Origin: Lentzea tibetensis
Lineage (GTDB): Bacteria; Actinomycetota; Actinomycetes; Mycobacteriales; Pseudonocardiaceae
Direction: 5' to 3'
DNA: 64,000 bases
NCBI RefSeq assembly: GCF_007845675.1
Contig: NZ_VOBR01000012.1
Span: 1 to 64,000 of the forward strand
Shown: positions 42,736-53,523 of the stretch, in pieces
How positions within the stretch are numbered: the first letter of the stretch is position 1
Layout of the letters: each line of letters starts with the position of its first letter
The notes under the pieces: generated by a model
What the model was told of the DNA's origin: nothing
The model's input: the letters and a program-made list of their open reading frames with translations, nothing else
Database searches by the model: none
Made by a program: the position numbers and the translations under genes

Positions 42736-43581
42736 TCAGCGCGCCGGCACAGCGCGCCTGGCCAGCCGCGCCAGGACCGTGGGGCGCGGGAACCACGGCA
42801 GGCGGTCGTCCGCGGACCACGCGTAGGACGGCACGCCGTCGGTCAGCAGGTCGCGCACACCGACCAGGCCGAGCTCGGCCGCCGACCAGTCGTAGACCTG
42901 CCGCAGGCGGGGCTGGATCACGCCGACGTCGAGCAGGCGGCCCAGCTGGTGCTCGATGGCCACGTACCGCTCGACGTCGTCCCCGAGCGGGTAGGTGGCG
43001 GGCAGGATCCGGGCCATCGAGAGGAAGAGTCCCGTCATCCTCACCCGCGGGTCGCCGAGCGCGGGCGCGACGGACGCGAGCCAGCCGAGTGCGAGCCGCG
43101 GCGCGGACACCAGCGCATGCGCGTAGAGCACGCGCATCAGGACGAGGTTGATGAAGAACCGCTCGGTCCGGCTCTCCCGCTCGGCCAGGTCGCGGTGCTC
43201 CAGATAGGCCGCGACGATGCTGACGTTGTGCGCGCGGTACCAGTTGCGCGCGGTGGGTTCACGGACGAACTCCAACGACGCCAACGCACTCGGCGTGGTC
43301 CCCGCCGGATCGAAACCGGCGGCCAGTGCGCGTGCTTCCCAGCCGTCACGCATCAGGCGCTCGTTGACCGCCCGCCACCACGGACTGCCCGCGCCCGGCC
43401 GGAGCAGGCCGCGCCGCAACTGCCACCGCACGAACGCGACCGCGGCACGGCGGTAGGGCAGGTGCGCCATGACCTCGTCATCGGATCCGTTGTAGAGCAG
43501 GCACATCAGCGCGAGCCGGGCGTCCGGGTCGTCGCGAACCCGGCTCACCTTCGCCATGGCGAACTCAGCCGCGGTCGACAT
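42736..43581 (-). CDS. Helical protein of unknown function
   Basis: A 281-residue, mostly helical, Arg- and Leu-rich protein starting at ATG 43581 (MSTAAEFAMAK). It contains RNWYRAHNVSIVAAYLEHRDLAERESRTE and ends in a basic tail. No signal peptide or catalytic motif is evident. It is codon-typical for this genome, so it is probably a real gene; I do not recognise a family. Confidence 0.7.
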   Translation of the reverse strand: MSTAAEFAMAKVSRVRDDPDARLALMCLLYNGSDDEVMAHLPYRRAAVAFVRWQLRRGLLRPGAGSPWWRAVNERLMRDGWEARALAAGFDPAGTTPSALASLEFVREPTARNWYRAHNVSIVAAYLEHRDLAERESRTERFFINLVLMRVLYAHALVSAPRLALGWLASVAPALGDPRVRMTGLFLSMARILPATYPLGDDVERYVAIEHQLGRLLDVGVIQPRLRQVYDWSAAELGLVGVRDLLTDGVPSYAWSADDRLPWFPRPTVLARLARRAVPAR

Positions 43582-43699
43582 CCCGCCATTCTCCCCGAAC
43601 CCGCATCGACCGGGGTAGTGGCGCTTCGTCGATTGACGCCGGAACTCGGTGCGCGCCAGGGTGGTGGCTCGAGCGCGTTTCGACCGCAGGGGGACTCTG

Positions 43700-44245
43700 A
43701 TGCGGGCACCATCGCGAACGGTGAAGGTCGTGCTGGGCGTCGTGCTGATCATGGGCGGGATGGTCGCGCCCGCCGCAGCAGCGGGGCCGTGCAACGCCAA
43801 GCCCGCCCGGTCGACCACGGGCGGGGTGATGGTCGGCATCACCTGCTCCTCGCCGACCGCGTTCATCGACGGCTTCGGCGACAACGCGTCGGACGCCAAC
43901 CGGGAAGCGTTGCTGCTGCGGCGGTTCCAGGTCACCGTCGGCCCGACGTGCAGCGGCACCCGGAGCCGGACCGCCACCGGCGGGTTCGAGCTGGGGATGA
44001 CCTGCAGCGGACCGACCAACTTCATCACCGCCTACGGCACCACGCTGTCCGCCGCCGCGGCCGAAGCCCGGCTGCTCGAGGCGATGGCTCCCGGCAGGCA
44101 ATGCACGGACACGTTCGTGAACAAGGTGTCCGGCGGCTTCCAGGTGAAGGGTCACTGCACCTCGCCGACCGTGTTCTTCAGCGGGATCGGCACGACGGTG
44201 ACCGCGGCCGCCGAGAACGCCCGGCTCTCCTCGGGCGTGGGCTGA
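43700..44245 (+). CDS. Secreted protein of three tandem repeats
   Basis: A 181-residue protein with a signal peptide ending near APAAAAG, followed by three repeats of about 45-48 residues. Each has a Cys, then a T/V-GGF/V core, a second Cys in TCSxPT or HCTSPT, F-I-x-G-x-GTT and an A-x-x-E/N-ARL helix. Two Cys per repeat suggest one disulfide in each. Start ATG 43700, behind GGGGGA. The repeat family is not known to me; adhesion or ligand binding are possible. Confidence 0.8.
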   Translation: MRAPSRTVKVVLGVVLIMGGMVAPAAAAGPCNAKPARSTTGGVMVGITCSSPTAFIDGFGDNASDANREALLLRRFQVTVGPTCSGTRSRTATGGFELGMTCSGPTNFITAYGTTLSAAAAEARLLEAMAPGRQCTDTFVNKVSGGFQVKGHCTSPTVFFSGIGTTVTAAAENARLSSGVG

Positions 44246-44248
44246 CCT

Positions 44249-45655
44249 TCACCCTTCGCGGGTGAGGTCGCGCCTGGGAATCAGCAGCGCGGAGAGGACG
44301 CCGAGCAGGGCGAACCCGCCCAGCGTCACGAGCGCCACCGCGAACGGATGCCCGCCGGGGTGGGCGGCCCCGGTCAGGATCGAGCCCGCGAGCGCCGTGC
44401 CCAGCGACGACCCCAGGTTCGACACGCTGCGCGACACCCCGGAGATCTCGCCCTGCGCCGAGTCCGGCCAGCTCGACTGGACGAGGTTCACCGACGCGGT
44501 CAGCATGATCCCGATCCCGACGCCGAGCAGGAACAGACCGGGCACGAAGCTCAGCACGCCCGAGTCGGCTCGCGCGAGTGCGAGCAGGAGCAGCAGGCCC
44601 GCGGTCGTGGTGCTGAACCCGGCGCGGATCAGCCTGCGCTGGGAGTGCCGCCGCGCGAGACGGGGCGCGGCGGCCGAGGACAGCAGGATGCCGATCGTCG
44701 CGGGTACCAGCACCAGGCCGGTCTGGATCGCGTTGTAGCCCCGAACCTGTTGCAGGAACACGGAGATCACGAAGAACGATCCCTGCAGGACGAGCCACTG
44801 CAGGTGCTGGGTCACCAGGCCGAGGTTCGACGTCCGGTCGCGGAACAGCGCGGGTGAGCAGAGCGGGGCCTCACCCTTCTTCTCCCGCGCCCTGATGTGC
44901 ACCGCGAACCCGGCCAGCACGGCGAGTCCGGCGGCCATCCACGCGAGCGGCCCACCGGTCCACCCCGCGCCCGCGGTCCGCAGCACGCCGCCGACCAGCA
45001 GGACCATGCCCGCCGCCGCGAGCACGGCCCCGAGCACGTCGAACCGCGGTAGCGGCCGGGGACGCGGCGGGTCGACGATCCGGCGGGCCAGCACCACGAT
45101 CCACGCCACGACCAGCACCTGCAGCAGGAACGACGCGCGCCAGCCGAACTGGGTGGTGACGAGACCGCCGACCAACGGCCCGGCGGCGGCGCCGAGACCG
45201 GCCGCGCCGCTCACCACGCCGAAGTACCGCGCCCTGGCCGCGACGTCGTCGAACGCCACGGTGATCAGGATGTAGATCGGCGGGATCAGCAACGCGGAGC
45301 CGATGCCCTGCAGCAGCGAGTACCCCGCGATCAGCAGCCCGAGCCCCTGAGCGAACGTGGCCAGCACCGCGCCCGCCCCGTAGACGACGAGCCCGGCGAC
45401 GAGGCACGTCTTGCGTCCCCAGATGTCGGTCAGCTTGCTGCCCGGCACCATCAACGCCGCCATCGTGAGGGTGAACAGCGTGATCGCCGTCTGCACACCG
45501 AACACCGTCGTCCCGATGTCCGCGGCGATCGCGCTGATGGCCACGTTCATGTTCGTGGCGGCGTAGCTCGCGATGAACTGGCTCAGCGCCAGCGGCAGCA
45601 CGATCCCGCGGGCCGCCACACGACCTGGTTGGGGCATCGCTCCACGGTGCGGCAT
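44249..45655 (-). CDS. MFS drug transporter, DHA2 (14-helix) type
   Basis: A 468-residue MFS protein with the helix 2-3 motif GSKLTDIWGRK and the helix 5 element GPLVGGLVTTQFGWRASF that marks proton-coupled exporters; about 14 membrane segments are predicted. Start 45655 or the Met at 45637. Likely a small-molecule exporter. It lies outside the polyketide operons but only 11 kb away, so a role in its export is possible, not shown. Confidence 0.9.
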   Translation of the reverse strand: MPHRGAMPQPGRVAARGIVLPLALSQFIASYAATNMNVAISAIAADIGTTVFGVQTAITLFTLTMAALMVPGSKLTDIWGRKTCLVAGLVVYGAGAVLATFAQGLGLLIAGYSLLQGIGSALLIPPIYILITVAFDDVAARARYFGVVSGAAGLGAAAGPLVGGLVTTQFGWRASFLLQVLVVAWIVVLARRIVDPPRPRPLPRFDVLGAVLAAAGMVLLVGGVLRTAGAGWTGGPLAWMAAGLAVLAGFAVHIRAREKKGEAPLCSPALFRDRTSNLGLVTQHLQWLVLQGSFFVISVFLQQVRGYNAIQTGLVLVPATIGILLSSAAAPRLARRHSQRRLIRAGFSTTTAGLLLLLALARADSGVLSFVPGLFLLGVGIGIMLTASVNLVQSSWPDSAQGEISGVSRSVSNLGSSLGTALAGSILTGAAHPGGHPFAVALVTLGGFALLGVLSALLIPRRDLTREG

Positions 45656-45721
45656 CGGCGAGGAGACGTCCTCACCCGCTCCGGATGACCCTGCCGTGAT
45701 TTCCCCTTGCCTCCAACCACA

Positions 45722-46402
45722 TCAGAGCTCGAAGCGATATCCCATGCCGGGCTCGGTGATCAGGTGGCGCGGGTGGGCGGGCACCGGTTCGAGCTTGCGC
45801 CGCAGCTGCGCCATGTACACCCGGAGGTACTGGGACTCGCCGACGTGCGACGGTCCCCACACCTCCCGCAGCAGCTGCTTCTGCGACACGAGACGGCCGG
45901 GGTTGCGGACGAGCATCTCCAGCAGGCCCCACTCCGTCGGCGTCAGGTGGACCTCGGCGTCACCGCGGTGCACTTTCTTGACCACGAGGTCCACCGTGAA
46001 CGTCGCCGTCCGCACCACCGGGTCGTCGGCCACCTGCGCGCTGGCGGACCGGCGCACGGCGGCGCGCAACCGGGCGAGCAACTCGTCCATGCCGAACGGC
46101 TTGGTCATGTAGTCGTCGGCGCCCGCGTCGAGCGCCTCGACCTTCCTCGCGGACTCGGTGCGCGCGGACAGCACGATGATCGGGATGGCCGTCCACCCGC
46201 GCAGGCCGGCGATGACGTCCACGCCGTCGATGTCCGGGAGTCCGAGGTCGAGCACGACCACGTCCGGTTTCGCCTCGACGGCCACGCTCAGCGCGGTTCT
46301 GCCGTCGTACGCCGTCATGACGTGGTACCCGCGCGCGGTGAGGTTGATGCGCAACGCTCTGACGATCTGCGGTTCGTCGTCGACCACCAGTACCGAGGTC
46401 AT
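45722..46402 (-). CDS. kdpE: Response regulator KdpE
   Basis: A 226-residue OmpR-class regulator: receiver domain with Asp in VVVLDLGLPDIDG near residue 52 and Lys in YMTKPFG, then a winged-helix DNA-binding domain containing LTPTEWGLLEMLVRNPGR. The ATG at 46402 overlaps the kdpD stop. It activates the kdp operon under potassium limitation. Confidence 0.96.
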   Translation of the reverse strand: MTSVLVVDDEPQIVRALRINLTARGYHVMTAYDGRTALSVAVEAKPDVVVLDLGLPDIDGVDVIAGLRGWTAIPIIVLSARTESARKVEALDAGADDYMTKPFGMDELLARLRAAVRRSASAQVADDPVVRTATFTVDLVVKKVHRGDAEVHLTPTEWGLLEMLVRNPGRLVSQKQLLREVWGPSHVGESQYLRVYMAQLRRKLEPVPAHPRHLITEPGMGYRFEL

Positions 46403-48966
46403 GCCGGCGTCTCCTCGTGAACGGGCAACGAGATCACGATCGTGAGCCCGCCACCCGGTGTGTCCTCGGCGGTGATCTCGCCGCCCATCGCCTCGGTGAA
46501 ACCCTTGGCCACGCTCAGTCCCAGTCCGACGCCGGGTGTCGCGTCGCGGTCGCCGAGCCGCTGGAACGGCGTGAACACGCGGCCGCCGGACTTCTTGGGC
46601 AACCCGCGCCCGTGGTCCACGACGCGCAGCTCCACGTGGTCGCCGTGCGCGCTCGCGCGCACCGCCACCTCGGGTTCGTCGTCGGCGACCCGCCCGTCGC
46701 CGTCCACGTCGACGAGCCGGCGCGGCGACAGGCGTCCGTGCCGCAGCGCGTTGTCGACGACGTTGGCGACCACGCGTTCCAGCAGGCCGAGGTCGGCGCG
46801 GACCGGTGGCAGCTGCTCGTCCACGTTCACCGACACGGCGCGTCGTTCCTCGACGCCGGACAACGCACTGGCCACCACCTCGTAGTAGCCGACCGGCCGG
46901 ATCACCGGCACCACCGCGCCGGTCGCCAGCCGCGACGAGTCCAGCAGGTTGTCCACCAGCCCGGTCAGCCGGTCCGCCGACTCCTCCACGGTCGCCATCA
47001 GCTCCGAGACGTCCTCTGTGGACAGACGCAGCTCCGGGTCGCGCAGGCTGCCGATCGCGGCCTTGATGGACGTCAACGGCGTGCGCAGGTCGTGGCCGAC
47101 GGCGGACAGCAGCGCGGTGCGCAGTTCGGTGGTCTCGGCACGACGCTGCGCATCGAGTGTCTCGGCGGCCATCCGCTGCTGCCGCAACGCCATCAGCGCC
47201 TGCCCGGCGGCGGCCTCCAGCACCCGCTGATCGCTCGCGGGCAGGGTGGGGCCGCGCAGCGCCAGGTGCACGTCGGAGGTGACGGCGACGTCCGCGTCCG
47301 CCTCGTCGGGCTCGTCGCACGGCCGCGGGCCGATGCAGGCGACCCGTTCCCAGCCGCCGTTGCGGCGCTCCAGCAGTGCGACTGACTCCAGCCCGAAGTT
47401 CTCCCGCACCTTCTCCAGCAACCTGGCGAGCGGGTACGGGCTGGTGAGCACGGTCCGCGCGTAGGAGGCCAGCAGCGCCGCCTCGGTGCGCGCCCGCGCT
47501 CCCTGCTCGGCCAGCCGGGCGGCCCGGTCCACGACGAGCGCGACGAGCACGGCGACGATCACCATCGCCACCAGGGTGATCACGTTCCGCGGGTCGTTGA
47601 CCGCGAGGCTGTAGCAGGGCGGCGTGAAGAAGAAGTTCAGCAGCCCGGCGCCGATGAACGCGGCGAACAACGCGGGGCCGAGGCCGCCGATCAGTGCGAC
47701 GACGCAGGTGGCGAGGATGAACCCGACCAGGTCCGTCGAGTAGTCCAGTCCGTTCTGCCACAGCAGGCCGAGCCCGGTGACCGCGGCGGGCAGCACCGCC
47801 GACGCCGCCCAGCCCGCGCTGCGCCGCGACCGGCTCAGCGCGTTGCGCCCGATCTTCCAGCGCAGCCCGCGGCGGGCCTCGTCGTGGGTGACCATGTGCA
47901 CGTCGATCGGGCCGGACGCCTGCACGACCGCGGAGCCGATGCCCTCGTCGAACGCCCGCGCCAGCCGGGAGCGCCGGGACGTGCCCAGCACGAGCTGCGT
48001 GGCGTTCACCCCGCGGGCGAACTCCAGCAGCGCGGTGGGCACGTCGTCACCGACGACGGAGTGGAACGTCGCGCCGAGGTCCTCGGCGATCCGGCGGCAC
48101 TTGGCGACCACCTCCGGTGCGGGGCCCGCGAGGCCGTCGCCGCGCATGACGTGCACGACGAGCAGTTCGGCACCGGCGCGCACCGCGATCCGCCGGGCGC
48201 GGCGGATCAGGGTCTCGCTCTCCGCTCCCCCGGTGATCGCCACGACGACGCGTTCGCGGGTCTCCCAGGTGTCGGTGATCCGCTGCTCGGACCGGTAGCG
48301 CTGCAACGCCACGTCCACCTGGTCGGCCACCCACAGCAGTGCCAGCTCGCGCAGCGCGGTGAGGTTGCCGACCCGGAAGTAGTTGCCCAGCGCAGCATCG
48401 ATCTTGTGCGCGGCGTAGATGTTGCCGTGGGCCAGCCTGCGGCGCAGCGCCTCGGGAGTGACGTCGACGAGCTCGATCTGCTCGGCGCGGCGCACGACCT
48501 CGTCCGGCACGGTTTCCCGTTGCCGCACACCGGTGATCCGCTGCACGACGTGGTTGAGCGACTCGAGGTGCTGGACGTTGACCGTGGACAGCACGTCGAT
48601 GCCCGCGTCGAGCAGCTCCTCGATGTCCTGCCAGCGCTTGTCGTTGCGGCTGCCGGGGACGTTGGTGTGCGCGAGCTCGTCGACCACGGCCACCTCGGGC
48701 GCGCGGGCCAGCAGCCCGTCGACGTCCATCTCGGTGAAGCCGGCGCCGCGGTGGTGGATCTCCTCGCGGGGCAGGATCTCCAGCCCTGCCAGCAGGTCGG
48801 CCGTCTTCTCCCGGCCGTGCGTCTCGACGAGGCCCACGACGACGTCCGTGCCGCGCTCCCGGCGCCGGTGAGCCTCGCCGAGCATGGCGAAGGTCTTGCC
48901 GACACCGGGAGCCGCACCGAGGTAGATGCGCAGCTCGCCGCGCTTCACCTCACCGTTCGAGTGCAC
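46399..48966 (-). CDS. kdpD: Potassium-sensing histidine kinase KdpD
   Basis: An 855-residue kinase with the KdpD layout: N-terminal domain with Walker A GAAPGVGKTFAML near residue 18, a USP-like domain near residues 235-365, four closely spaced membrane helices near 395-490, a GAF region, and the kinase core with the phospho-accepting His in VGHDLRTPLTS near residue 640 and GVGLGLSVAKG. The GTG start at 48966 lies inside the end of kdpC (17-bp overlap). Confidence 0.97.
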   Translation of the reverse strand: MHSNGEVKRGELRIYLGAAPGVGKTFAMLGEAHRRRERGTDVVVGLVETHGREKTADLLAGLEILPREEIHHRGAGFTEMDVDGLLARAPEVAVVDELAHTNVPGSRNDKRWQDIEELLDAGIDVLSTVNVQHLESLNHVVQRITGVRQRETVPDEVVRRAEQIELVDVTPEALRRRLAHGNIYAAHKIDAALGNYFRVGNLTALRELALLWVADQVDVALQRYRSEQRITDTWETRERVVVAITGGAESETLIRRARRIAVRAGAELLVVHVMRGDGLAGPAPEVVAKCRRIAEDLGATFHSVVGDDVPTALLEFARGVNATQLVLGTSRRSRLARAFDEGIGSAVVQASGPIDVHMVTHDEARRGLRWKIGRNALSRSRRSAGWAASAVLPAAVTGLGLLWQNGLDYSTDLVGFILATCVVALIGGLGPALFAAFIGAGLLNFFFTPPCYSLAVNDPRNVITLVAMVIVAVLVALVVDRAARLAEQGARARTEAALLASYARTVLTSPYPLARLLEKVRENFGLESVALLERRNGGWERVACIGPRPCDEPDEADADVAVTSDVHLALRGPTLPASDQRVLEAAAGQALMALRQQRMAAETLDAQRRAETTELRTALLSAVGHDLRTPLTSIKAAIGSLRDPELRLSTEDVSELMATVEESADRLTGLVDNLLDSSRLATGAVVPVIRPVGYYEVVASALSGVEERRAVSVNVDEQLPPVRADLGLLERVVANVVDNALRHGRLSPRRLVDVDGDGRVADDEPEVAVRASAHGDHVELRVVDHGRGLPKKSGGRVFTPFQRLGDRDATPGVGLGLSVAKGFTEAMGGEITAEDTPGGGLTIVISLPVHEETPA

Positions 48967-49471
48967 GGTTGAGCGCCGTCACATTGACAGTCTCGGTGAA
49001 TCCGGTGCTCGTGTTCTCCGCGACGAGCTCGCGCACCTCCTCCTCGGGCAGGCCGGTCGCCCGTGCCACGCGGGGCACCTGCAACGCGGCGTACGCCGGG
49101 CTGATGTGCGGGTCGAGTCCGGACGCAGACGCGGTCACCGCGTCCTGCGGCACCTGGTCCTCCGCGACACCCTCGCGCCGCGCGATCTCCGTTCGGCGCT
49201 CGGCGATGACCTGGTCGTAGTCGGGGTTCAGCTCACCCTTGTTGGAGCCCCCGGACGCGGGCAGCGTCGCCGCGGACGGCCTCGTGTGGAACCACCGGTC
49301 GCCCTCGCGGTCCACGCCGACGAGCGTGGTGCCGACCGCCTCCGCGTTGCCGTGCAGGCCGGGCACCCGCGACACCGCCCACACCGCGGCCGGGTAGAGC
49401 ACCCCGGTGAGCACGGTGAGCACCAGCAGGACGCGCAGCCCCGCGAGTGACTGCTTGACGAAGTTGTTCAT
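48950..49471 (-). CDS. kdpC: Potassium-transporting ATPase subunit KdpC
   Basis: A 173-residue single-span protein: membrane helix near residues 12-34, then the extracytoplasmic domain with WFHTRPSAA and DPHISPAYA, both family hallmarks. It stabilises the KdpFABC complex. One base separates it from kdpB. Confidence 0.97.
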   Translation of the reverse strand: MNNFVKQSLAGLRVLLVLTVLTGVLYPAAVWAVSRVPGLHGNAEAVGTTLVGVDREGDRWFHTRPSAATLPASGGSNKGELNPDYDQVIAERRTEIARREGVAEDQVPQDAVTASASGLDPHISPAYAALQVPRVARATGLPEEEVRELVAENTSTGFTETVNVTALNRALER

Positions 49472-49472
49472 G

Positions 49473-51464
49473 TCATCCGATCCCGGGAATCAGTCGCACC
49501 AGCAGGTCGATCAGCCAGATCCCGACGAACGGCGTGACGATGCCGCCCAGTCCGTAGATCAGCAGGTTGCGCCGCAGCAGCGCCGACGCGCTGGACGGCG
49601 TGTAGCGAACACCCTTGAGCGCCAACGGGATCAGCACCACGATGATCAGCGCGTTGAAGATCACCGCCGAGAGGATCGCCGACTGCGGCGTGGCGAGCCC
49701 CATGATGTTGAGCAGGCCGAGCTGCGGGTAGATCGCGGCGAACATGGCGGGCAGGATCGCGAAGTACTTCGCGAGGTCGTTGGCGACGGAGAACGTCGTC
49801 AGCGCGCCGCGCGTGATCAGCAGCTGCTTGCCGATCTGCACGATCTCGATCAGCTTGGTCGGGTCCGAGTCGAGGTCGACCATGTTGCCTGCCTCCTTCG
49901 CGGCCGACGTGCCGGTGTTCATCGCGACGCCCACGTCCGACTGCGCGAGCGCAGGCGCGTCGTTGGTGCCGTCACCGGTCATCGCGACGAGCCTGCCGCC
50001 CTCCTGCTCCTCGCGGATCAGGGCCATCTTGTCCTCGGGCTTGGCTTCGGCGAGGAAGTCGTCGACGCCTGCTTCTGCCGCGATCGCCTTGGCGGTCAAC
50101 GGGTTGTCGCCGGTGACCATGACCGTGCGGATGCCCATTGCCCGCAGCTCGGCGAAGCGCGCCTTCATGCCGGGCTTCACCACATCGGACAGCCGGATGA
50201 CACCGAGTACGACGTCGTTCTCCGCGACGACGAGCGGGGTACCGCCCTGCTCGCTGATCTCGTCGACCACCTCGCGCGCCTGTGCGGTCAGCGTGAACGC
50301 GGAGGCGGCGCCCTTGCGGATGCGGCGGTCACCGAGGTCGATGCCGCTCATGCGGGTCTGCGCGGCGAACGGGACGAAGTCGCCGGTCTTCTCGTGCTCG
50401 GTGGCGGGCTGTCCGCCCGTCAGGTCGAGGATGCTCCGGCCTTCCGGCGTGCCGTCGGCGAGGCTCGCCAGCCGCGCGGCCGCGACCAGCTCGTCGTGCG
50501 ACGCGCCGTCGACGGGCACGAACTCGGTGGCGCGCCGGTTGCCCCAGGTGATGGTGCCGGTCTTGTCCAGCAGCAGCGTGTCGATGTCGCCCGCCGCCTC
50601 GACCGCCTTGCCGGACATGGCGAGGACGTTGCGCTGCACCAGCCGGTCCATGCCCGCGATCCCGATCGCGGACAGCAGTGCGCCGATCGTGGTCGGGATC
50701 AGGCACACCAGCAGCGCGGTGAGCACGACGACCGACTGCTCGCCACCGGAGTAGATCGCGAACGGCTGCAACGCCACCACGGCGAGCAGAAAGATGATCG
50801 TGAGCGTGGACAGCAGGATCGTCAGCGCGACCTCGTTCGGCGTCTTCTGCCGTTCCGCACCCTCGACCAGCGCGATCATCCGGTCCACGAAGGACTCACC
50901 TGGCTTGGTCGTGATGCGGACGACGATCCGGTCGGACAGCACCGTGGTGCCGCCGGTGACCGCGCACCGGTCGCCGCCCGACTCGCGGATCACCGGCGCC
51001 GACTCGCCCGTGATCGCGGACTCGTCGACCGTCGCGATGCCCTCGACGACGTCACCGTCGCCGGGGATGACCTCGCCCGCCTCGACCACGACCAGGTCAC
51101 CGATCTTCAGCTCGGCTCCCGGCAGCACGTCGCCGTCGAGCAGCCTCGCCACGGCGTCGGTCTTGGTCCTGCGCAACGAGTCGGCCTGCGCCTTGCCCCG
51201 GCCTTCGGCGACGGCCTCGGCGAGGTTCGCGAAGAGAACCGTGAACCACAGCCACACCGCGACCGCGGCGGTGAACACGCGGGGGTCGCTGATCGCGAAG
51301 ACGGTGACCAGCAGCGAGCCGACCCACACCACGAACATCACGGGGTTGCGCAGCTGGTGGCGCGGGTGGAGCTTGCGGAACGCGTCGGGCACGGCGTCGG
51401 CCAGGTGTCCCCTGGCCACCACCTTCGGTTTCGGCGCGACGGGTTTCTCGATCGTCGTGGTCAC
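49473..51464 (-). CDS. kdpB: Potassium-transporting P-type ATPase subunit KdpB
   Basis: A 663-residue P-type ATPase. The phosphorylated Asp is in LLDKTGTIT near residue 297, the actuator motif is TGESAPV near residue 150 and the hinge is [13 protein letters not shown] near residue 510. GTG start at 51464 overlaps the kdpA stop. It hydrolyses ATP to drive uptake through KdpA. Confidence 0.98.
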   Translation of the reverse strand: MTTTIEKPVAPKPKVVARGHLADAVPDAFRKLHPRHQLRNPVMFVVWVGSLLVTVFAISDPRVFTAAVAVWLWFTVLFANLAEAVAEGRGKAQADSLRRTKTDAVARLLDGDVLPGAELKIGDLVVVEAGEVIPGDGDVVEGIATVDESAITGESAPVIRESGGDRCAVTGGTTVLSDRIVVRITTKPGESFVDRMIALVEGAERQKTPNEVALTILLSTLTIIFLLAVVALQPFAIYSGGEQSVVVLTALLVCLIPTTIGALLSAIGIAGMDRLVQRNVLAMSGKAVEAAGDIDTLLLDKTGTITWGNRRATEFVPVDGASHDELVAAARLASLADGTPEGRSILDLTGGQPATEHEKTGDFVPFAAQTRMSGIDLGDRRIRKGAASAFTLTAQAREVVDEISEQGGTPLVVAENDVVLGVIRLSDVVKPGMKARFAELRAMGIRTVMVTGDNPLTAKAIAAEAGVDDFLAEAKPEDKMALIREEQEGGRLVAMTGDGTNDAPALAQSDVGVAMNTGTSAAKEAGNMVDLDSDPTKLIEIVQIGKQLLITRGALTTFSVANDLAKYFAILPAMFAAIYPQLGLLNIMGLATPQSAILSAVIFNALIIVVLIPLALKGVRYTPSSASALLRRNLLIYGLGGIVTPFVGIWLIDLLVRLIPGIG

Positions 51465-53083
51465 AGCAGGGCCTCCGCGATGGGACCGAGAGCGAGAGCG
51501 GGGACGAACGTGAGCGCGGCGACCAGCACGATGGTGCCCGCCAGCAGCGTCGCGAAGAGCGGACCTGTCGTGGGCAGCGTGCCCGCGGTGACCGGCACCT
51601 TCTTCTGCGCCGCGAGGGATCCCGCGAGCGCGAGCACCGCGACGATCGGCAGGAACCGGCCGAACGCCATGCACACGCCCAGCGACGACTGGAACCAGTC
51701 GTTCGTCACGGTGATGCCCGCGAACGCGCTGCCGTTGTTGTTCGACGCCGACGCGTAGGCGTAGAGGATCTCCGAGAGCCCGTGCGAGCCGGGGTTGTTC
51801 AGCGCGGCGCCGGTGCTCGGCAGGACCGCGGCGACTCCCGCGAAGATCAGCAGCACGGTGGGCATCGCCAGGATCGACACCGCCGCGGCGGTGACCTCCT
51901 CGCGCCCCAGCTTCTTGCCGAGGTACTCGGGCGTGCGGCCGACCATCAGGCCGGCCAGGAACATCGCGATGATCGCCATCACCAGGATGCTGTAGAGGCC
52001 GGTGCCGGCACCGCCCGGCGTCATCTCGCCGAACAGCATGTTCAGCAGCGTGCCGCCGCCACCGAGCCCGGTGAAGCTGTCGTGCAACGAGTTGATCGCA
52101 CCGGTCGAGGTGCTCGTGGTCGAGTTGGCGAAGATCGCGCTCCCCGGAACGCCGAAGCGGAGCTCCTTGCCCTCCAACGGGCGCAGGCCGTTCGCCTCGG
52201 CCACCCAGATGACGGCGAGCATCGCGGACCAGATCAGGCCCATCACGCTGAGCAGGACGTAACCCTGCTTCTTGTTGCCCACCAACGTGCCGAACGTCCG
52301 GGTCAACGACACCGGGATCACCAGCAGCAGGAAGATCTCGACCAGGTTCGACCACGCGTTCGGGTTCTCGAACGGGTGCGCCGAGTTGGCGTTCAGGATG
52401 CCGCCGCCGTTGGTCCCGAGCTCCTTGACGGCCTCCTGCGACGCGACCGGCGCGGTCGCGACGAGCTGACCGTCGACGTGCACACCGGACTTGAGGCTCA
52501 TCGTCACGCCGAGCGCGATCAGCACGATCGCGAACACGAAGGAGATCGGCAGCAGGATGCGCACGACGCCGCGGACCAGGTCGACCCAGAAGTTGCCGAG
52601 CCGGTCGCTCTGGTGCCGCAGGAACCCGCGCACCAGCGCGACCGCGACGGCCATGCCGACCGCGGCGGACACGAAGTTCTGCACCGTCAGGCCAGCCATC
52701 TGAACTGTGTGGCCCATGACCGTCTCCGGGACGTACGACTGCCAGTTCGTGTTGGTCACGAAGCTGATCGCCGTGTTGAACGACATCCCGGGCGGCACGT
52801 CGCCGCGGCCGAAGTCGAACGGCAGGACGGACTGGATCCGTTGCAGCACGTAGAGGACGACGACGCTCACGAACGAGAAGCCGAGCACGCCGAAGGCGTA
52901 AATGCTCCACTTCTGTCCGGCATCGGGATCCACCCGGCCCAGCCGGTAGATCGCGAGCTCGAGCTTCGAGTGCTTCGTCGCCGAGTACACGCGGGCCATG
53001 TGGTCACCGAGCGGCCGGTGCACGACCGCCAGTGCCACGACGAGGATGCCGACCTGCACCAGGCCGGCCGCTGTGGGAGACAT
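51461..53083 (-). CDS. kdpA: Potassium channel-like subunit KdpA
   Basis: A 540-residue membrane protein with the repeated pore elements of the SKT superfamily (TNTNWQSY near residue 115, [12 protein letters not shown] near residue 235, NNNGSAF near residue 450). It provides the selectivity filter. The ATG at 53083 overlaps the kdpF stop (ATGA). Confidence 0.98.
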   Translation of the reverse strand: MSPTAAGLVQVGILVVALAVVHRPLGDHMARVYSATKHSKLELAIYRLGRVDPDAGQKWSIYAFGVLGFSFVSVVVLYVLQRIQSVLPFDFGRGDVPPGMSFNTAISFVTNTNWQSYVPETVMGHTVQMAGLTVQNFVSAAVGMAVAVALVRGFLRHQSDRLGNFWVDLVRGVVRILLPISFVFAIVLIALGVTMSLKSGVHVDGQLVATAPVASQEAVKELGTNGGGILNANSAHPFENPNAWSNLVEIFLLLVIPVSLTRTFGTLVGNKKQGYVLLSVMGLIWSAMLAVIWVAEANGLRPLEGKELRFGVPGSAIFANSTTSTSTGAINSLHDSFTGLGGGGTLLNMLFGEMTPGGAGTGLYSILVMAIIAMFLAGLMVGRTPEYLGKKLGREEVTAAAVSILAMPTVLLIFAGVAAVLPSTGAALNNPGSHGLSEILYAYASASNNNGSAFAGITVTNDWFQSSLGVCMAFGRFLPIVAVLALAGSLAAQKKVPVTAGTLPTTGPLFATLLAGTIVLVAALTFVPALALGPIAEALL

Positions 53084-53184
53084 CAGAACTTCTCCGGCCT
53101 GATGAGAGCGATGAACAAGTAGACGATCAGCAGCAACGCGAGGACGCCGCCGACGGCGTTCGCGAGCAGGCCGGTGCCGCTCAC
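53083..53184 (-). CDS. kdpF: KdpF small membrane subunit
   Basis: A 33-residue single-helix protein starting at GTG 53184 and ending IALIRPEKF; the basic-aromatic PE(K/R)F tail is the KdpF signature. GGAGAGG precedes the start. It is coupled upstream to a second micro-ORF through GTGA and downstream to kdpA through ATGA. Confidence 0.92.
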   Translation of the reverse strand: MSGTGLLANAVGGVLALLLIVYLFIALIRPEKF

Positions 53185-53264
53185 AACCTCTCCAGTCCGC
53201 GCACGGTGAGCGCCAGCAGGAGGAAAACCCCGATCAGCAGCAACGCGTAGGCCAGGTCGGCCAT
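53181..53264 (-). CDS. 27-residue membrane micro-protein upstream of kdpF
   Basis: An ATG at 53264 with AAGGGAG 8 bases upstream opens a 27-residue frame: Met-Ala-Asp, a single hydrophobic helix (LAYALLLIGVFLLLALT) and a basic end (VRGLERL). Its stop overlaps the kdpF GTG. The ribosome site, membrane-helix composition and coupling argue that it is translated as the first product of the kdp operon, perhaps as a KdpF-like accessory subunit. Confidence 0.72.
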   Translation of the reverse strand: MADLAYALLLIGVFLLLALTVRGLERL

Positions 53265-53523
53265 GAGCGCGCTCCCTTCCGACGACAAGTGGTTCCGACG
53301 GCCGAAAGCGTGCATCACCGAAGTGGGGGTTTTGGCTGCTCTGACGACACCTTGACACCTGTTGCGGCGTCCCTTACGCGTTCTTGATGCCGACGAGACC
53401 CCGGTCTCATCCCGACGAGGCCACGGCGGTCACCGGGCGTGATCCACCTCGGTGTGCCGCAGGGGGGCACGCGCGGCACGGTGATGGCACGGCCGTGGCA
53501 CACCCGTGTCACGCCTTGGAGGT

